From: Acidimicrobiia bacterium
GTDB lineage: Bacteria > Actinomycetota > Acidimicrobiia > Acidimicrobiales > Iamiaceae
Direction: 5' to 3'
DNA length: 5,859 bases
NCBI GenBank assembly: GCA_019247975.1
Contig: JAFBAD010000159.1
Location: 1 to 5,859 of the forward strand
The notes beneath the pieces were generated by a model. The model made no database searches. It was not told the origin of the DNA and saw only the letters and a program-made list of their open reading frames with translations. Shown here piece after piece: positions 4,723 to 5,859 of this stretch. How positions within the stretch are numbered: position 1 is the stretch's first letter; each line of letters begins with the position of its first letter. The translations under genes and the position numbers were made by a program.

Positions 4723-5859
4723 ATGCGCATCCTCGTGGTGGCGGACGGACTCGAGCCGCTGCTGCGCGCGTCGGTGATCGGTCTCGCCGAGCGCGGCCAC
4801 CAGGTGCGGGTCGTCGGTGCGCTGGGCCCGCACGAGCTCGGCGCCGAGGAGCGCTTCCGTCTCCGCGGCGCGCTGGTGGTCACCGGCGGTGAGCCCGGAG
4901 GACCGGTCCGTCAGGCCGTGCGCACCGCCGGGCGACTGGCCGGCGCCGCATCGAGCGAGCGCGACGCACTCGGGACGGTCGCCACGAGGGTACGGCGGCA
5001 CGAACCTCGCATGAGCGGGTTCCGTCGGACGTTCCGCCACCACCTCCCGGTCCTCGCGGCGATGCACGGCGCCGACGTGGTCTGGTTCGAGGCGGCCTAC
5101 ACCGCCGCCGAGCACCTCGTCGTCCTCGACCAGCTCCCGCCGAAGCTCGTGATGTGCACCGGCTCGGACGTGCGGATCATGCCCGACCTCAGCCGGCGGC
5201 TCGCCGACGCGCTGCCGGCTGCGTTCGCGCAGACGGCGCGCGTCCTCTGCCGCTCCGACGACCTGCGCCGCCACGCCATCGCTCGGGGCGCATCGCCGGC
5301 CCGCACCGCCGTGCTGCGGCCGGCCGTCGACACGAGCTACTTCAGGCCGGGCACCCGACCGCCTCGTCCGGGCGACGCAGTGCGGCTGGTGACGGTCGGG
5401 CGCGAGCACTGGGTGAAGGGCCACGAGGATCTCGTGCAAGCCGTCGCGCTCGCCCGTCACGCCGGGCACGACGTGACGCTGACGATGGTCGGCGCGGACA
5501 AGGGCGCCGGCGACGCGCTCACGTTCGCGATCAAGGACCTCGGTCTGACCGACGTCGTTCAGCGGATCGGTTCGAAGTCGGTGGCGGGCACCCGGTCGGC
5601 GCTCGTGCGGTCGGACGTCTTCGTGATGTCCAGCCGGAGCGAAGGAGTGAGTCGCGCCGCGCTCGAAGCGATGGCGGTCGGGCTCCCGGTGATCACCACC
5701 GACGTCGGCGGGATGCGGGAGATCGTCGACGACGGGGTCGAGGGCGCGCTCGTGCCGGCACGCGACCCGGCTGCGCTGGCGCACGCGATCGGCGCGCTCG
5801 CGGCGGACCCGGCCCTCCGAGCCGAGATGGGTGCACACGCAGTGCGTCGCGCGTCCGCG
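4723..5859 (+). CDS. GT4-family (GT-B) glycosyltransferase, N-terminal 379 residues, 3' end outside window
   Basis: The frame from ATG 4723 is open to the last base, giving 379 codons with no stop. It starts MRILVVADGLEPLLRASVIGL, a GT-B N-terminal strand and loop, then LAERGHQVRVVG. The donor domain is textbook GT4: VRLVTVGREHWVKGHEDLVQA contains G226-R227 and K232 (the GR...KG phosphate-contacting pair), VTLTMVGADKG is the next strand, VFVMSSRSEGVSRAALEAMAVGLPVI carries the E-x7-E pair E307/E315, and TDVGGMREIVDDGVEGALVPARDPAAL closes the nucleotide site. RPAVDTSYFRPG (about 199-210) is the usual interdomain link. GT4 enzymes of this type are retaining, metal-independent transferases that bind membranes peripherally and build surface polysaccharides, glycolipids or small glycosides. 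Typical length is about 380-420, so little is missing. It is divergent from the two-domain GT2 across 28 bases. Donor and acceptor are not readable. Confidence 0.92.
   Translation, partial: MRILVVADGLEPLLRASVIGLAERGHQVRVVGALGPHELGAEERFRLRGALVVTGGEPGGPVRQAVRTAGRLAGAASSERDALGTVATRVRRHEPRMSGFRRTFRHHLPVLAAMHGADVVWFEAAYTAAEHLVVLDQLPPKLVMCTGSDVRIMPDLSRRLADALPAAFAQTARVLCRSDDLRRHAIARGASPARTAVLRPAVDTSYFRPGTRPPRPGDAVRLVTVGREHWVKGHEDLVQAVALARHAGHDVTLTMVGADKGAGDALTFAIKDLGLTDVVQRIGSKSVAGTRSALVRSDVFVMSSRSEGVSRAALEAMAVGLPVITTDVGGMREIVDDGVEGALVPARDPAALAHAIGALAADPALRAEMGAHAVRRASA

Noticed and set aside
2439..4892. Very long plus-strand open frame (817 codons) running through the GT2 genes and past the divergent start region
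   Set aside because: It is Arg/Pro/Ala-rich with no recognisable domain, and lies antisense or out of frame to genes with clear glycosyltransferase motifs. Long spurious frames are expected at this GC content.
4297..5838. Long minus-strand open frame (513 codons) opposite the GT4 gene
   Set aside because: Composition is His/Arg/Asp-rich and motif-free, while the plus strand in the same place encodes a textbook GT4 enzyme. It is a GC-rich shadow.

Overview
This is a very GC-rich window with dense GC-ending codon use. Most start codons lack a clear Shine-Dalgarno sequence. The tail of a DUF222/HNH-type protein, an F420-dependent luciferase-like oxidoreductase and the overall codon use point to a high-GC actinomycete. 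An Acidimicrobiia/Ilumatobacter-like lineage is my guess from protein style, not something the sequence proves.

Layout, left to right. Positions 1-86 hold the last 27 codons of a plus-strand DUF222/HNH endonuclease-type protein. A small class I SAM-dependent methyltransferase follows at 110-712 (+). It converges on, and overlaps by 8 bases, a luciferase-like F420-dependent oxidoreductase at 705-1583 (-). The oxidoreductase is divergent from a two-gene unit. In the gap, just upstream of the oxidoreductase start, lies a short inverted repeat (1595-1609) that looks like a repressor operator. The two-gene unit is a compact GT-B (GT4-like) glycosyltransferase at 1661-2572 (+) and a GT-A (GT2) glycosyltransferase at 2569-3204 (+), joined by a 4-base GTGA overlap. 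The second of these runs 40 bases into the 3' end of a two-domain GT2 protein at 3165-4694 (-). That gene is divergent, across only 28 bases, from a GT4 glycosyltransferase that starts at 4723 (+) and runs off the right edge.

The right-hand two thirds (1661-5859) is therefore a glycosyltransferase cluster: four proteins with about five glycosyltransferase domains and almost no intergenic DNA. The likeliest job is assembly of a cell-surface glycan or glycoconjugate. Sugar donors and acceptors cannot be read from the sequence, and no polymerase, flippase or sugar-nucleotide gene is visible here. The left third looks like ordinary chromosomal housekeeping or accessory genes.

No RNA genes, CRISPR arrays, insertion sequences or convincing intrinsic terminators were seen. 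No gene-free stretch exceeds 80 bases. I did not find clear evidence of a wholly new system. The most unusual points are the degenerate second domain of the two-domain glycosyltransferase, the 40-base convergent coding overlap, and the near-symmetric back-to-back start region at 4695-4722.
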